A stretch of 64,000 bases of DNA from Gossypium raimondii (Eukaryota > Streptophyta > Magnoliopsida > Malvales > Malvaceae), in contig NC_068571.1 in the NCBI RefSeq assembly GCF_025698545.1, forward strand, positions 45,479,733 through 45,543,732. Direction: 5' to 3'. Position 1 is the first letter of the stretch; every line of letters begins with the position of its first letter. The notes below the pieces were generated by a model, which had not been told where the DNA came from, did no database searches, and saw only the letters and a program-made list of their open reading frames with translations. Position numbers and translations under genes: made by a program. Positions 48,951-60,307 of this stretch are shown piece by piece.

Positions 48951-50440
48951 ATGAAGTTTTATCCCCAAATTGTGATTTAACCAAAAAGGAAAAAAAATAT
49001 TTTTTTAAAAAGGTTTAAATCAAAACCCCCCTCAAATTATACCTTCTTTTCCAGAACTTTTTTTTTAAATAATAAATTACCAATTTTGTCTCATTTTACC
49101 TCAAGTCACTAGCCAATAAAAAACTTGACAGGACATGTTTTTATTTGATATAAAAATTTTGAAGATAAAATAAGACAAAATTGATAATTTAAGTATCACT
49201 TCTAACCCTAAAACACCTATAAGTATCTAAGTGATAAAATATGCCATAAATTTATATACTATTCAAAATTTTGAAATTTAATCCCTATATCTTTATTCCA
49301 AGAATTTAATCCTCTATTTTTCAGATTTTAAAATTTAAATTTAATTGCTAACATCAATTTTTTATTAAATTCAAATTCATTATGATATCATTTTCTAGTT
49401 ACATGACTAATTGACCAAGTGAGGGGTTTTTTTTCTTCTCAAAATATCACATCAACGAGATTTTAAAAAAAATTAACAATTTAACCTAATAGTTTAAAGA
49501 CTTGTTTAGTATACTAGCCAAAGGAAATTGATATTAAACAAGACATCTTTTACTTAGAAACGACTCAAATTTAACTTAATCATGATCACCTGCATTTTGA
49601 ATATCAAGTGAGTCAAATTTGAGGCTTGAAGAAGAAGGAAAATGAGTCAGAGCTTTAAAATGAATCATCAGAAAGTGTGCATTTCATTCAATTCCAAAAC
49701 ATTTCCAACTGTATGTTATTAGCCTGCTTATACGAATTCAAACAATGAATTCATCATCATCAATTAAATTCCGAAATTTCATTCACAAACTGAAAAAATA
49801 TACCAAATGCAAGCATTTCCACACCATTGTGGCGGAGAAAACGACAACTCGCATAATATGGGATTACTCAGAAGCTTTTAATCCATCCTTTATTCCTTAT
49901 ATGGCCATAACATCGCCATAATTGCGCATTTCTCGGGGATACAAATAAAATTTGTTGATTAACATATAAATAATGAAACCAAACAGCAGCCTCGGAAACA
50001 TGATTGTACTAAGATGTAAGAACATTTCTTGTGAACGTTGAAAGCATGTTCGAACTTCAAATTCCGCTACTACTTGAAATGCACTGTTTAACATGGTGTT
50101 ATAAGTAAGCTATGACTTTGATACTGCCCATAAGCTTGAAACAGATATAGAAATGCTACAGTCAATAGGCTGCTCATTTTCCCAAATATAATGCAATTGA
50201 CACACCCTTTTGCAACCTACGTTCCTTACATTCTACTTATATTCCTCAACCCTTTCATAGGACTTTTCTTCTGCTTCATGCTATTCTTTAAACCTCATAA
50301 CATAATTCAGAGAAGATAAAAGAAAACAAACCGAATGACTTCCAAGCTTCTATTTATGTAGTCAATTTTGGGGTAAAAGAAAAGATATGTAAAAGCTTGT
50401 AACCACTACTCTTCCACAAAGTTTTCAGTTCTGAACAAAG

Positions 50441-50737
50441 CGTCCATCAAAACCAAAGGAGCCTGATATCATAATCAATCGATATATCAGTTCGCCACAA
50501 CAACCATTATTTGCCCCAAAGAATGGAAAACAGTTAAGTAAACAACGAATCGAACTAACGAAGGCATTAGTTATCCAAAAAAGCTTCTCTCTCCATGTCA
50601 GTTACGTACATTACATAGACTTCTACTGACTCTAGAAGGCTGCCTTACTTTCCAGTAAAGTATCCACCGAAACTAATGCAGCCAAAAATCATAATAAAAG
50701 GTTATATATAAGTTGGCCATTGAAACCATTACTTGTC
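50441..50737. repeat. Diverged direct repeat pair of about 80 bp
   Basis: The stretch at about 50441-50520 (GCGTCCATCAAAACCAAAGG, then ATCATAATCAATCGATAT and ACCATTATTTGCCCC) recurs at about 50658-50737 (GTATCCACCGAAACTAATGC, then ATCATAATAAAAGGTTAT and ACCATTACTTGTCC). About 137 bp separates them. The second copy runs straight into the left inverted LTR, which helps fix that LTR's edge. Confidence 0.65.
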
Positions 50738-53164
50738 CGTAGCGACTTAAAAAAATTTTTGCACCGGTGCTAGTTGGAGTAATTATTGAAAATTTGAAAA
50801 CAGAATCTCGATTTTATTTGTAAAAGGAGTCGCTACCGATTTTTTTTCTAGGTGTGATCGGACACCTAATAAATTATCTTTTTAAAAGAAAATTTTATTT
50901 TTAAATTTTTCTAAAAAAAAGGTAATTTTAGGTCTACGTGAAAATTCAGAGCAAATTAGAGTTCGGGAGTCGGTTACGCGCGAGGAAGGTATTAGCACCC
51001 TCGCGACGCCCAAAATTGTATCTCGTTAAACGAATGTTGTCTTAATTTTCAAAAAATACGAATTCAATTTAATATTAGTCGTGATCCGATTGAAACACGA
51101 GAATTTTAAAGTACAACAACTTTTTCTTTTTTTGAAAATACAATTTTTTTAAAAATACAAGAGTTTTAGAAACACGAAATTTTTTAAAACACAAAATTTA
51201 TTTTTGAAAACATAAAAAGTTTGATAAAATACGAGGATTTTTTTTGAAACACAAAAATTTATTAAAAACGGTCAATTTTTTGAAAACACGAAAATTTTTG
51301 AAAGACGAGAATTTTTAAAAACACGGGAAATTTTTTTGAAAACACAAAAATTTTTGAAACACTGAAATTTTGAAAACACGAAGATTTTTGAAACATGAGA
51401 ATTTTTGAAAACACAAAATTTTTTTAAAATACAAGAATTTTAGAAACACGAATTTTTTTTGGAAACGCGAGAATTTTTGAAATGAGAAAATTTTAAAAAA
51501 AGTGAATATAAAACACGGGAAATTTTATTATTGTTTTTTTGAAACACGATAAATTTGGAGAATATGAAAATTTTTGAAACAAGATTATTTTTAAAAAAAA
51601 ATATCGTATTTGACACGAATCAATGATATCCACCCCTACATGGTGATGAAATCATTGAATTAGTGTTAAATCGAATCAACTTAATATTAAATCATGATTC
51701 TATTAAAACACAAGAATTTCTTTTTTTGTTTTCAATTTTAAAAGGGCATCTCGTATTTAACACGAGCCGTCGATATTCACCCAACATATCGATGAAAATC
51801 AACGGCTCGATGCTAAATCGGTTCGTTGCCTTATGCATTAAAATAATTTTTTTATATTTTAAACATGCATATAAAATGACATAATAATATTTTAAAAAAA
51901 CTATTTTAAAAATGCTAATTTAAATTAAATGAAACACCATTTAAATACATGAACAAAATTAAAATGGATTAAAAAAATTACCAAAAGCCCAAAGTTATGG
52001 GCTTGAATTTTGGGCCTTTCTTTTATATTTTTTGCTGTTGGGCTGTTGTTATTGGGCTGTCAAGGGATTGGGCCGAAGCTGCTGGGCTGGAGCTGCTGGA
52101 CTGCTGGAATGGCCTGCTGCTTGGGCCTGGGTTGCTGGGCTTGGACAGGCCTGCTGCTGTTCTTTTTGCTGCTGTTTTTTAGGGCCTGCTGTTTGCTGTG
52201 GTGGCCTGCTAAGTTGCTGGTGCCGGGTTGGGTCACGGGCGGACGGGTCGGGTCGAGTCAGTTTGACCCGACTGTTAAAATTTTCCTTCTTTTTCCTTTC
52301 CCTTTTTTCTTCCTTTTCTTCTTTCTTTTTTCTCTCTTTTTTATTCTTCTTCGGCAACCCCGACGGTGCTCCCCGGCCTGGTGCGACGATCGACGGCGGC
52401 GCGCGGTGGATATCTCCTCTTCTCCTCCCCTTTTCCTTTTCTTCTTTTTTTTTCTTCCTTTGTCTTTCTCTTTTATTTTTGTTTGTTGCTTGCTTCTTGC
52501 TCTTTTTTTTTTTGCTTCTTGGTTGTTGTTTGTTTTGCTAGGTGCCGGCGATGGGAGTGATGCGGCGGTGGCCACGGTGGCGTTGGTGCGATGGCCGGCA
52601 ATGTACTACTGTTTGTTTGATTTTTCTCTCAAAAATTTTTGCTTTCTTTTTTCTTGCTTGGCTCCTCCAATCCCCCCTCTCTTCTATTTTTTCCTTCTTT
52701 TTAAATCCTTTAATTTTGTCTTCTTCTTCTTTATTTTCAGGTGGCAGTGGAGCAATCATGGCCTAGGGAGGCTGCTGGAGCTGGCCTGCTGGTTGCGGCG
52801 ATTTGACAAGTCCAGAAGGACCAAACTGCAGAAGGTGCAAAATTTTTGGGGTAAAAGTGCAATTTTAGGAAAATATGGGGCCAAAATGTAATTTTTGGAA
52901 AGTTTAAGGGCCTAAATATAATTTATAAAAAAAATTAAGGGTTAAGATGCAAATTCAAAAAAGTTAGGGGTCAAAATGTAAATTTGAAAAAGTTTAGGGG
53001 CCAAAATGTAATTTTTTTATATTTTTTTGATTTATTATTATTTTATTAATATTATTAAAACATAAAAAACAAAAACACCGATGGGCTAAAGCCCAAACAA
53101 GTCCAAAATTAGATTATTTAAAACCCAATTATCCAACCCCACATGCCCAACCATTAGGCCCACA
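50738..53164 (-). mobile_element. Ogre/Tat-like LTR, reverse orientation (left arm of a large inverted pair)
   Basis: This arm matches the complement of 57931-59837 throughout, for example GCTAGTTGGAGTAATTATTG at the left and AATTATCCAACCCCACATGC at the right end. Its outer (3' LTR) end reads CGTAGCGAC where the other copy has TGTAACGAC; its inner (5' LTR) end is ...GGCCCACA. It is longer than the right copy because about 540 bp (near 52367-52905), including a CG-rich CGACGATCGACGGCGGCGCG stretch, and some GCTGG-rich repeats are absent there. No primer site lies to its left, so it is a solo or rearranged LTR. Long Leu/Phe-rich open frames in it are low-complexity artefacts. Confidence 0.85.
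51110..51600. repeat. AT-rich 15-20 bp tandem motif inside the Ogre-like LTR
   Basis: AACACGA(A/G)AATTTTTGAA and close variants recur more than twenty times with variable A- and T-runs. The same array, complemented, sits at about 58890-59450 in the other LTR copy (GTGTTTCAAAAATTTTCG). The two arrays differ in unit order and run length, as expected for slippage-prone DNA. Confidence 0.85.
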
Positions 53165-53959
53165 TGCCAACCAACCAAGCTAGAATCTGACTCCTCATCA
53201 TGCTCTGCTACACATGCATCAGAAATCGCATTGCCCTTTTTTAACTTACAATTCTTTTTCCAATGCCCTTTCTCACGACAAAAAGCACATTCAGCTTTGG
53301 CAGGTCTCCCTTTGGACTTACTCCTTCTACCAGGTTTGTTGCTGTGCGAACGACCTCTTACTGTTAAGACTTCTGCAGTTGTATCTCTGTGATCTATACA
53401 ATGCACTACAGACTGCATCAAATGTGATCGTATCCTTCCCATGAAGCAATGTGGTGGTAAGATGATCATATTCATCAGGAAGAGAATTCAACAACAATAA
53501 TGTATTGTCTTCATCTTCAAATTTCTCATCCAAATTTAGTAAGTCTTCTAAAATTTTATTGAATGAGTTCACATGGTCATTCATCGACATACCAGGTGCA
53601 TACGTGAATTGATAAAGTTTCTTTTTCATATAAAGCCTATTTTCAAGACTTTTCGTTGGAAACTTTTCTTCCAGTGTATCCCACAACTTTTTCACTGATA
53701 TCTCCCTCATGACAGAATACTTCTGCTCTTTGACCAAACATAGGCGGATTGTACCATACGCCTATCTATTGATCTTGGCCCACTCCTTGTCATCCATCTT
53801 GTTAGGTTTCTCTTCAAGGGTTATATCCAGCTCTTGCTGACATAAGACATCCAGGATCTCACATTGTCACATACCAAAATTATTGGTACCATCAAATTTC
53901 TCTACTTCAAATTTTGCATTGGTCACAGTAGTCTTTGCTAACGATGATGCCTCTGCCAT
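53165..53959 (-). pseudogene. Copia gag, truncated and broken
   Basis: The minus-strand ATG at 53959 (MAEASSLAKT) opens a Copia-type gag. It runs through the UBN2-type part with WDTLEEKF, ENRLYMKKKLYQFTYAPG and LLLLNSLPDEYDHL, then, after a frame shift near 53400, RGRSHSNKPGRRSKSKGR and the zinc knuckle CAFCREKGHWKKNC (CX2CX4HX4C form intact). Early in-frame stops (near FGM-stop-QCE and INR-stop-AYG) kill it. The frame is cut at 53165, exactly where the inverted Ogre-like LTR begins, so protease, integrase and RT are gone. Confidence 0.9.
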
Positions 53960-54082
53960 TTTTTCTCCTCAATCCCAACTACTGTATATGTGAACAATAC
54001 TGTCGACATGAATAGTGCCGTGGATGGGCAATACCGTATACGCAAAGTGTCATAAACGGTCGTATTCTCCAAGTACAAACTT

Positions 54083-54095
54083 GGCTCCAATACCA
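54083..54095 (-). other. Primer binding site of the Copia element
   Basis: On the minus strand the site reads TGGTATTGGAGCC, close to the initiator-Met tRNA site TGGTATCAGAGCC typical of Copia elements. It sits two bases from the LTR edge at 54098. Confidence 0.8.
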
Positions 54096-54097
54096 AT

Positions 54098-54567
54098 TGT
54101 TGTGCGGAAGCTTGTAAAAGAGTAAAATTATTGTACTAAAAAAGTACACTAAGTTTAATTCCCAGGAAAGAGAGCTGGGTCACGTGGATCACTTAAGTAC
54201 TAGGTCTTTCCTAGCCAGAATATCCCTCTATCGTAATTTAACCGCACAATAAATCACTACAATCACTCTCACAAAATATGCAAAATAAACAATAAAGTAC
54301 ACAAGAATTTTAAAGAGGTTCAGCAAATTTTGCCTACGTCCTCAGGCACTAACATATATATTTTACTTCAAAATACAAGTGAAAATTTACAAATAAAGAG
54401 AGAAAACAATGCCTTAAGGAGAGAATGACAAAAGTGGGGGATAATCAAAATGAGAAATCGTTAGGCCTATTTATAGTTGAGATTCAGGGATCAATTTGTA
54501 AAGTCACTATATAATTAGGGACCAAAAATTGCAAATATCTCATGCCAAATTTTAATCCCACTTTTAG
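54098..54567 (-). mobile_element. Copia 5' LTR, proximal part (interrupted)
   Basis: Begins TGTTGTGCGGAAGC on the plus strand, the complement of a Copia LTR 3' end. It includes GAGGTTCAGCAAATTTTGCC, CTACGTCCTCAGGC and GGCCTATTTATAG on one strand, fitting a TATA-type region in the reverse sense. A solo LTR interrupts it at 54568, and it resumes at 57612. Confidence 0.75.
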
Positions 54568-55984
54568 TGTAACACCCCTTACCCGTATTCAACTCCGAAA
54601 TAGGGTATGAGGCATTACTAGAACACTTACACATGTAAACGTATTAAACCGAGTTACAAAATTTCATTCAAATTTAAACTCTTCAAATTTTTAACATGCT
54701 TTTATAATTCTTTATAACATATCCTCAAAATATTATATTCATAACAGATAGGGCCTACGAGACCCAATACTTACTCATGTAATTCAAAGTTCCATTTCCA
54801 TTTTATTCAATTCATAATATTTCGTGTTCACGATTCAAATTAATTTCTCAATCCAATATATATATTTCAATACCACACTCTCATACTATGAAACTTTATT
54901 TTTCCATATTAGCTTAAACCATGATCATCACATATCAAAGACAAATGTTCTTGACATTTCCATCACATAAACCGAATTAATCAATGCAACTCAATGATAT
55001 AATCATCCATATATCATTATTATCATATATATATATCAAGACTAAATTTCTTATATATTTGATCAATTGCTTTTCAACACCGCAATAGTTCCTTCGGTAC
55101 CAATACGTATTTACCATTCAATTTAACATTTACCGATTATAATCGGGCATATGACCATTATACACAATTCTTTCCTACATTTTATTGTCCTCCTCCTCCT
55201 CTCCATTCCACATCCTTTATGTATAAAACATGCTTAAATAGCATTATACATAATTTTACTATTCACTTATATTTAAATTCAAAGTTGTCTATTTGAGTCA
55301 GAGTCACTAAATCATTTTTATCTGAAGCTACAGAGCTCCAAACTAAGATCTGTTAATTTTCCCTAAAACTAGACTCACATTTATTCTTATCATAAAATTT
55401 TCAGAATTTTTTACTTGGCCAATTAGTACAGTTTATTCTTTAAACTCACCCCTGTTTCACTGCTCAACATCACTGACCTCTCTTCAGTAAAAATGAATTA
55501 TCTCATTGTACAGAATTCGGATGATATTTACGTTTCTTTCCTTTGAAAATAGACTCATTAAGGATTCTAAGCATATAAATTATAACTCATAATTATTTTT
55601 GTACAATTTTTAACTATTTTCCAAAGTCAGAACAGGGGATTCCAAAATCAATCCGACCCTGTCTCACTAAAATTCAAATATCTAAAAATGTGTAACTCTT
55701 TTGCTTTCCTTGTTTATTTCATGTAAAAATAGACTCCTTAAGCTTTCATTTCATATCTTATTCACTCTATAATTAAATTTCCACCATTTTTGGTGATTTT
55801 TCAAAGTCACACTATTGTTACTTTCTAAAACTGTTTTGTTGCACATTTTACTTTTTCATAATTTCATTACTTCTTTTCATCCTACATAGGGGTCGATTAA
55901 ATATCGAACCCAATATTCATCACGTAACCTTATTCGATTCACATATATTTTCACTTATCTAATTTCCCCGATGAACACTTCGGA

Positions 55985-56215
55985 ATATTAACCGTTACAC
56001 GGTGGAATCAGCACTTAGCAACCACCTTATAATCGATGATACGGGGAATCAGCACATAGCAACCCCTTTCACAGTCAAGGATACGGTGGAATCAGCACTT
56101 AGCAACCACCTTTATATTCAATGATACAGGGAATCAGCACATAGCAACCCCTTTCACAGTTAAGGATACGGTGGAATCAGCACTTAGCAACCACCTTTAT
56201 ATTCAATGATGCGGA
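55985..56215. repeat. 58-bp minisatellite with alternating hairpin units
   Basis: Five units alternate. Type A reads GGTGGAATCAGCACTTAGCA and then ACCACC; type B reads GGGGAATCAGCACATAGCAA and then CCCC. In each unit the first bases pair with the last ones, GGTGG with CCACC in type A and GGGG or AGGG with CCCC or CCCT in type B. Confidence 0.88.
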
Positions 56216-56545
56216 TTCACATAGTAGCATGCACATAGTACTACACATGTGACCATCACTATCCGATACACGTAGTAGCCTGCACATAGTACTACACACG
56301 TGATCGAAGCTATCCGGTACGCATAGTAGCCTGCACATAGTACTACACATGCGACCTATCATTCTGGTACACGTAGTAGCCTACACATAGTACTACACAC
56401 GTGATCGAAGCTATTCGATACGCATAGTAGCCTGCACATAGTACTACACATGCGACCTATCATTCTGGTACACGTAGTAGCCTACACATAGTACTACAAA
56501 CGTGACCATCACTTTCACTTTCACATAGTGGCCTACACACAGTCC
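56216..56545. repeat. 50-bp minisatellite with 100-bp higher order
   Basis: Six to seven units hold CATAGTAGCCTGCACATAGT, then ACTACACA(T/C)GTGA or CGTGATCGAAGCTA. Neighbouring units alternate between ACCTATCATTCTGGTA and ATCGAAGCTATCCGGTA ends, making a 100-bp period. CACATGTG/CACACGTG are short palindromes in each unit. Confidence 0.85.
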
Positions 56546-57611
56546 ATGCCACATATGTGATCATTTCTGTCACTTCATTCGTATCCCTTTTTATTCCGAA
56601 TGTTCAATCGGGAAATTTCTCACTTTTTCTCATTTTTTTTTACTAATCAAAGTCAATTCCTTGTCTTTCTTGACTTATAATAACACATTTAATTTATTTA
56701 ACACTCACATTTTTCAATCTAGTCCAAAAATCACATTTTGGAAAAATTACATTTTTGCCCCTAAAGTTTCACAAAATTACAATTTTACCCCTAGGCTCGG
56801 AAATTAAACTTTATCCCTTATTCTTATGTATTATGACATGCTGAACATTTTTCCCTTCTATGGCAACACCAAATTCCCACTCTAACACTTACTTATAAAC
56901 ATTTAGTATTTTTATCGATTATGTCGTTTTACTCGTTTTCACTCAAAATCGCTTAGCAAAAGTTGCTTAACATAATTTCTAGCTTCATATTCTACCATAA
57001 AACATCAAAATAAACACATTTCACATATGAGTATTTTTCCAAATATAAACCCTAGATTAAATTATTGCTAGAATAAGCAAAATCAAGTTACCGGGACTCC
57101 AAAAACGTAAAGAACATTAAAAACGGGGCTTAGAATCACTTACTATGGAGCTTGGAAGCTTTAAAACCCTAACAATGGCCCCCCCCTTCTGATTTCGTCC
57201 TAATGAAGAAGATGAGCCCAATTTGCCATCTTTTTCCCTTTTAATTCATTTTAATTACTAGATTACCAAATTGCCCCTAACTTAAAAATTTCCTATTTCA
57301 CTTATCTCATGCCCATTTTTGTCTACCAACTTAACCAATGGTCTAATTACCATATAAGGACCTCCAATTTAAAGTTTCATAACAATTGAACACCTCTAAC
57401 ATGTAGAACTCAACTTTTACACTTTTTACAATTTAGTCCTTTTGACTAAATTGAGTGCCCAAACGTCGAAATTTTCGAACGAAATTTTCATAAAATCATT
57501 CCGTGAAATCCTAGACCATAAAAATATAAGAAAAATAAATTTTTCCTCGTCGGATTTGTGGTCCCGAAACCACTGTTCCGACTAGGCCCAAAATCGGGCT
57601 GTTACATTCAG

Positions 57612-57930
57612 TGCCTTAAATCTCTTATTTCTAGTGCCAACATTTCGATATCCATATCTTTGAATTTTCTAAATATGGATGGTTGCCAATAGTTAGCTCT
57701 CTAGAGTCATAGAAGTCTATGTTCATGATCGGTATGAATGGAGAAATTTTTGCACAATAACTAATGCCTTCTGCCTTCATTAGGTTGATTTGTTTTTTTA
57801 CTTAATTTTACTATGTTTTCCATTCTTGGTGTAATCACTGAATTTCGTCCGGTCCATTCTTCGTATTTTATTTTATTTTATTTATTTTATTATATATATT
57901 TAAAAATTATGATTTTCTGGGCTTGCCCTA
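57612..57930 (-). mobile_element. Copia 5' LTR, distal part
   Basis: Continues the LTR interrupted at 54567 (pre-insertion join ...CCCACTTTTAG/TGCCTTAAATC). It reaches the Ogre-like LTR at 57931. The TG/CA end of the Copia LTR is not clear, so the last part (about 57870-57930, AT-rich) may not belong to it. Confidence 0.55.
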
Positions 57931-59837
57931 TGTGGGCCTAATGGTTAGGCATGTGGGGTTGGATAATTGGGTTTTAAATAATTTAATTTTGGACTTGTTT
58001 GGGCTTTAGCCATTGGTGCTTTTGTTTTTTATGTTTTAATAATATTAATAAAATAATAAATCAGAAAAAATATAAAAAAATTACATTTTGGCCCCTAAAC
58101 TTTTCCAAATTTACATATTGACCCTTAACTTTTTTTGAATTTGCATCTTGACCCCTAATTTTTTTATAAATTACAGTCGGGGTTGCCAAAGAAGAAGAAA
58201 AAAGAGAGAAACAAAAAGAAAGAAGAAAAAGGAAGAAGAAAGAGAAAGGAAAAAGAAGAAAAAAGAAGGAAAAATTTTAACAGTCGGGTCACCTGTCCGC
58301 CCGTGACCCGACCTGGCACCAGCAGCTTAGTAGGCCACCACAGCAAACAACAGGCCCTAAAAAACAGCAGCAGGCCTGTCCAAGCCCAGCAACCCAGGCC
58401 CAAGCAGCTTCGGCCCAATCCTTTGGCAGCCCAATAACAACAGCCCAACAGCAAAAAAAAATATAAAAGAAAGGCCCAAAATTCAAGCCCATAACTTTGG
58501 GCTTTTGGTAATTTTTTTAATCCATTTTAATTTTGTTCATGTATTTAAATGGTGTTTCATTTAATTTAAATTAGCATTTTTAAAATAGTTTTTTATAAAT
58601 ATTATTATGTCATTTTATATGCATGTTTAAAATAAAAAAAAATATTTTAATGCATAAGGCAACGAACCGATTTAGCATCGAGCCGTTGATTTCATCGATA
58701 TGTTGGGTGAATATCGACGGCTCGTGTTAAATACGGGATGCCCTTTTAAAATCGAAAACAAAAAAAGAAATTCTTGTGTTTTAATAGAATCATGATTTCA
58801 TATTAAGTTGAATCGATTTAACACTAATTCGATGATTTCATCGCCATGTAGGGGTGGATATCATTGATTCATGTCAAATACGATATTTAAAAAAAAAAAT
58901 TGTGTTTCAAAAATTTTCATATTCTCAAAATTTATCGTGTTTCAAAAAAAAAGCAATAATAAAATTTCCCGTGTTTTATATTCACTTTTTTTTTAAAAAT
59001 TTTCTCATTTCAAAAATTATCGCGTTTCCAAAAAAAAAAATTCGTGTTTCTAAAATTCTTGTATTTTAAAAAAATTTCGTGTTTTCAAAAATTCTCATGT
59101 TTCAAAAATCTTCGTGTTTTCAAAATTCCAGTGTTTCAAAAATTTTTGTGTTTTCAAAAAAATTTCCCGTGTTTTTAAAAATTCCCGTCTTTCAAAAATT
59201 TTCATGTTTTCAAAAAATTGATCGTTTTTAATAAATTTTCATGTTTCAAAAAAAATCCTCGTGTTTCAGATTTTATCAAAATTTTTATGTTTTCAAAATA
59301 AATTTTGTGTTTTAAAAATTTTGTGTTTCAAAAGAAAATTCGTGTTTTCAAAAAAAATCTCGTGTTTCAAAATTTTCGTGTTTTTAAAAAAATTTCGTGT
59401 TTCTAAAATTCTTGTATTTTAAAAAAAATTCGTATTTTCAAAAAAAGAAAAAGTTGTTGTGCTTTATAATTCTCGTGTTTCAATCGGATCACGACTTATA
59501 TTAAATTGAATTCGTATTTTTTGAAAATTAAGACAACATGCGTTTAACGAGATACCAAGTTTGGGCGTCGTGAGGGTGCTAATACCTTCCTCGCGCGTAA
59601 CCGACTCCCGAACTCTAATTTTCTTTGGATTTTGACGTAGACCTAAAATTACCTCTTTTTTAGAAAAAAGTTAAAAATAAAATTTTCTTCTAAAAAGAGA
59701 ATTTATTAGGTGTCTGATCACACCTAGAAAAAAGATCGGTGGCGACTCCTTTTGCAAATAAAATCGAGATTCTGTTTTCAAATTTTCAATAATTACTTCG
59801 ACTAGCACCCGTGCAAAATTTTTTTTGGGTCGTTACA
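57931..59837 (+). mobile_element. Ogre/Tat-like 5' LTR (right arm of the inverted pair)
   Basis: Starts TGTGGGCCTAATGG and ends GGGTCGTTACA, with TG...CA termini. It is followed after two bases by a primer binding site and then by retroelement coding remnants, so it is the 5' LTR of an element that continues beyond the window. It lacks about 540 bp found in the left copy: CAGTCGGGGTTGCC here joins two parts that are apart there (52366/52906). The sequence from 58890 to 59450 is the tandem motif array. Confidence 0.88.
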
Positions 59838-59839
59838 GC

Positions 59840-59857
59840 TGGCGACTCCGCTGGGGA
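59840..59857 (+). other. Primer binding site of the Ogre/Tat-like element
   Basis: TGGCGACTCCGCTGGGGA lies two bases after the LTR. From memory this is the form found after LTRs of Ogre/Tat-lineage elements. It fixes the LTR edge and the + orientation. Confidence 0.75.
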
Positions 59858-60173
59858 CTTTTTTTGAGAGTCGAGTCTGATGTTAAACGCATGTTGTCAA
59901 AATTTTCAAAATTTATTGTTCAAATTAATTTTTAATCATGATCCTTGAATTTTATTTTTTTAAAAAGTCATGCATTTGCATTCGGTTTTTAAATTAATAA
60001 TTTTCTAACGTGCTTTATTTTTCTGTTTTTTTTCAGCTCTAATTTTACGTTTTTTAGTTTGGTTTTTTAGTAGAAAATAAAAAATAAAAGGGTTTGTGAG
60101 TTTCTCCCCACACACCGTGCACTTGCATTCTTGCATAACATGAGCTCTCTACCCGGGCTCCGTCCGTTTAAGT

Positions 60174-60307
60174 GGAAGTAAACGCTACGCCTTCGTGAGT
60201 TAGCTCGTCCCTCCGCACAAGCTAGTGAAATACTTCCGGGTTACATATGACTTATGCTTTCGTGAGTTAACTCGTCCCTCCGCATAGGCATAAGTAAATG
60301 TAATCCC
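60174..60307 (+). ncRNA. Twin stem-loops in the Ogre-like leader
   Basis: Two adjacent copies share the core TTCGTGAGTTA(G/A)CTCGTC and CCTCCGCA. Copy 1 is closed by GGAAGTA (60174-60180) with TACTTCC (60231-60237). Copy 2 is closed by GGGTTACAT (60238-60246) with ATGTAATCCC (60298-60307, one bulge) and an inner CTTATGC/GCATAAG. The stems differ between copies while pairing is kept. This is a predicted cis-acting RNA structure in the transcript leader, not a known ncRNA family. Confidence 0.55.

Larger units (their letters stand above)
46900..50737. other. Intergenic region upstream of the GDPD gene
   Basis: Starts with the GDPD promoter. It is AT-rich and carries two foldback stretches (listed separately) and a half-foldback near 47205-47460 where TTTGATACTTAAATTATA and TTGGTACTTAAGCC recur. 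Positions 49260-50440 have no recognised feature. A diverged repeat pair closes the region. Confidence 0.45.
54568..57606 (-). mobile_element. Solo LTR of the same family as 2519-5285, reverse orientation
   Basis: On the plus strand it starts TGTAACACCCCTTACCCG and ends AATCGGGCTGTTACA. Flanks TTTAG (54563-54567) and TTCAG (57607-57611) match at four of five bases, so the target duplication has one change. It shares with the complement of 2519-5285 the ends, the GGTTTCGGGACCACAAATC block, the CTAGCAATAATTTAA block and the AGTCTATTTTC/GAAAATAGACT block. It has no internal domain. It lies inside the Copia LTR. Confidence 0.88.

Noticed and set aside
52010-52891. A long plus-strand open frame rich in Leu, Phe and Cys, like a membrane protein
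   Set aside because: It is low-complexity T- and GCTGG-rich LTR sequence. The other LTR copy breaks it, and the opposite strand also has long frames.
56216-56545. Regular repeats resembling a CRISPR array
   Set aside because: Spacers are themselves repeated, the host is a plant nucleus, and the array lies in an LTR.
58164-58454. Minus-strand frame in the right LTR that copies the one at 52032
   Set aside because: Same LTR sequence in inverse orientation, disrupted by the 540-bp difference.
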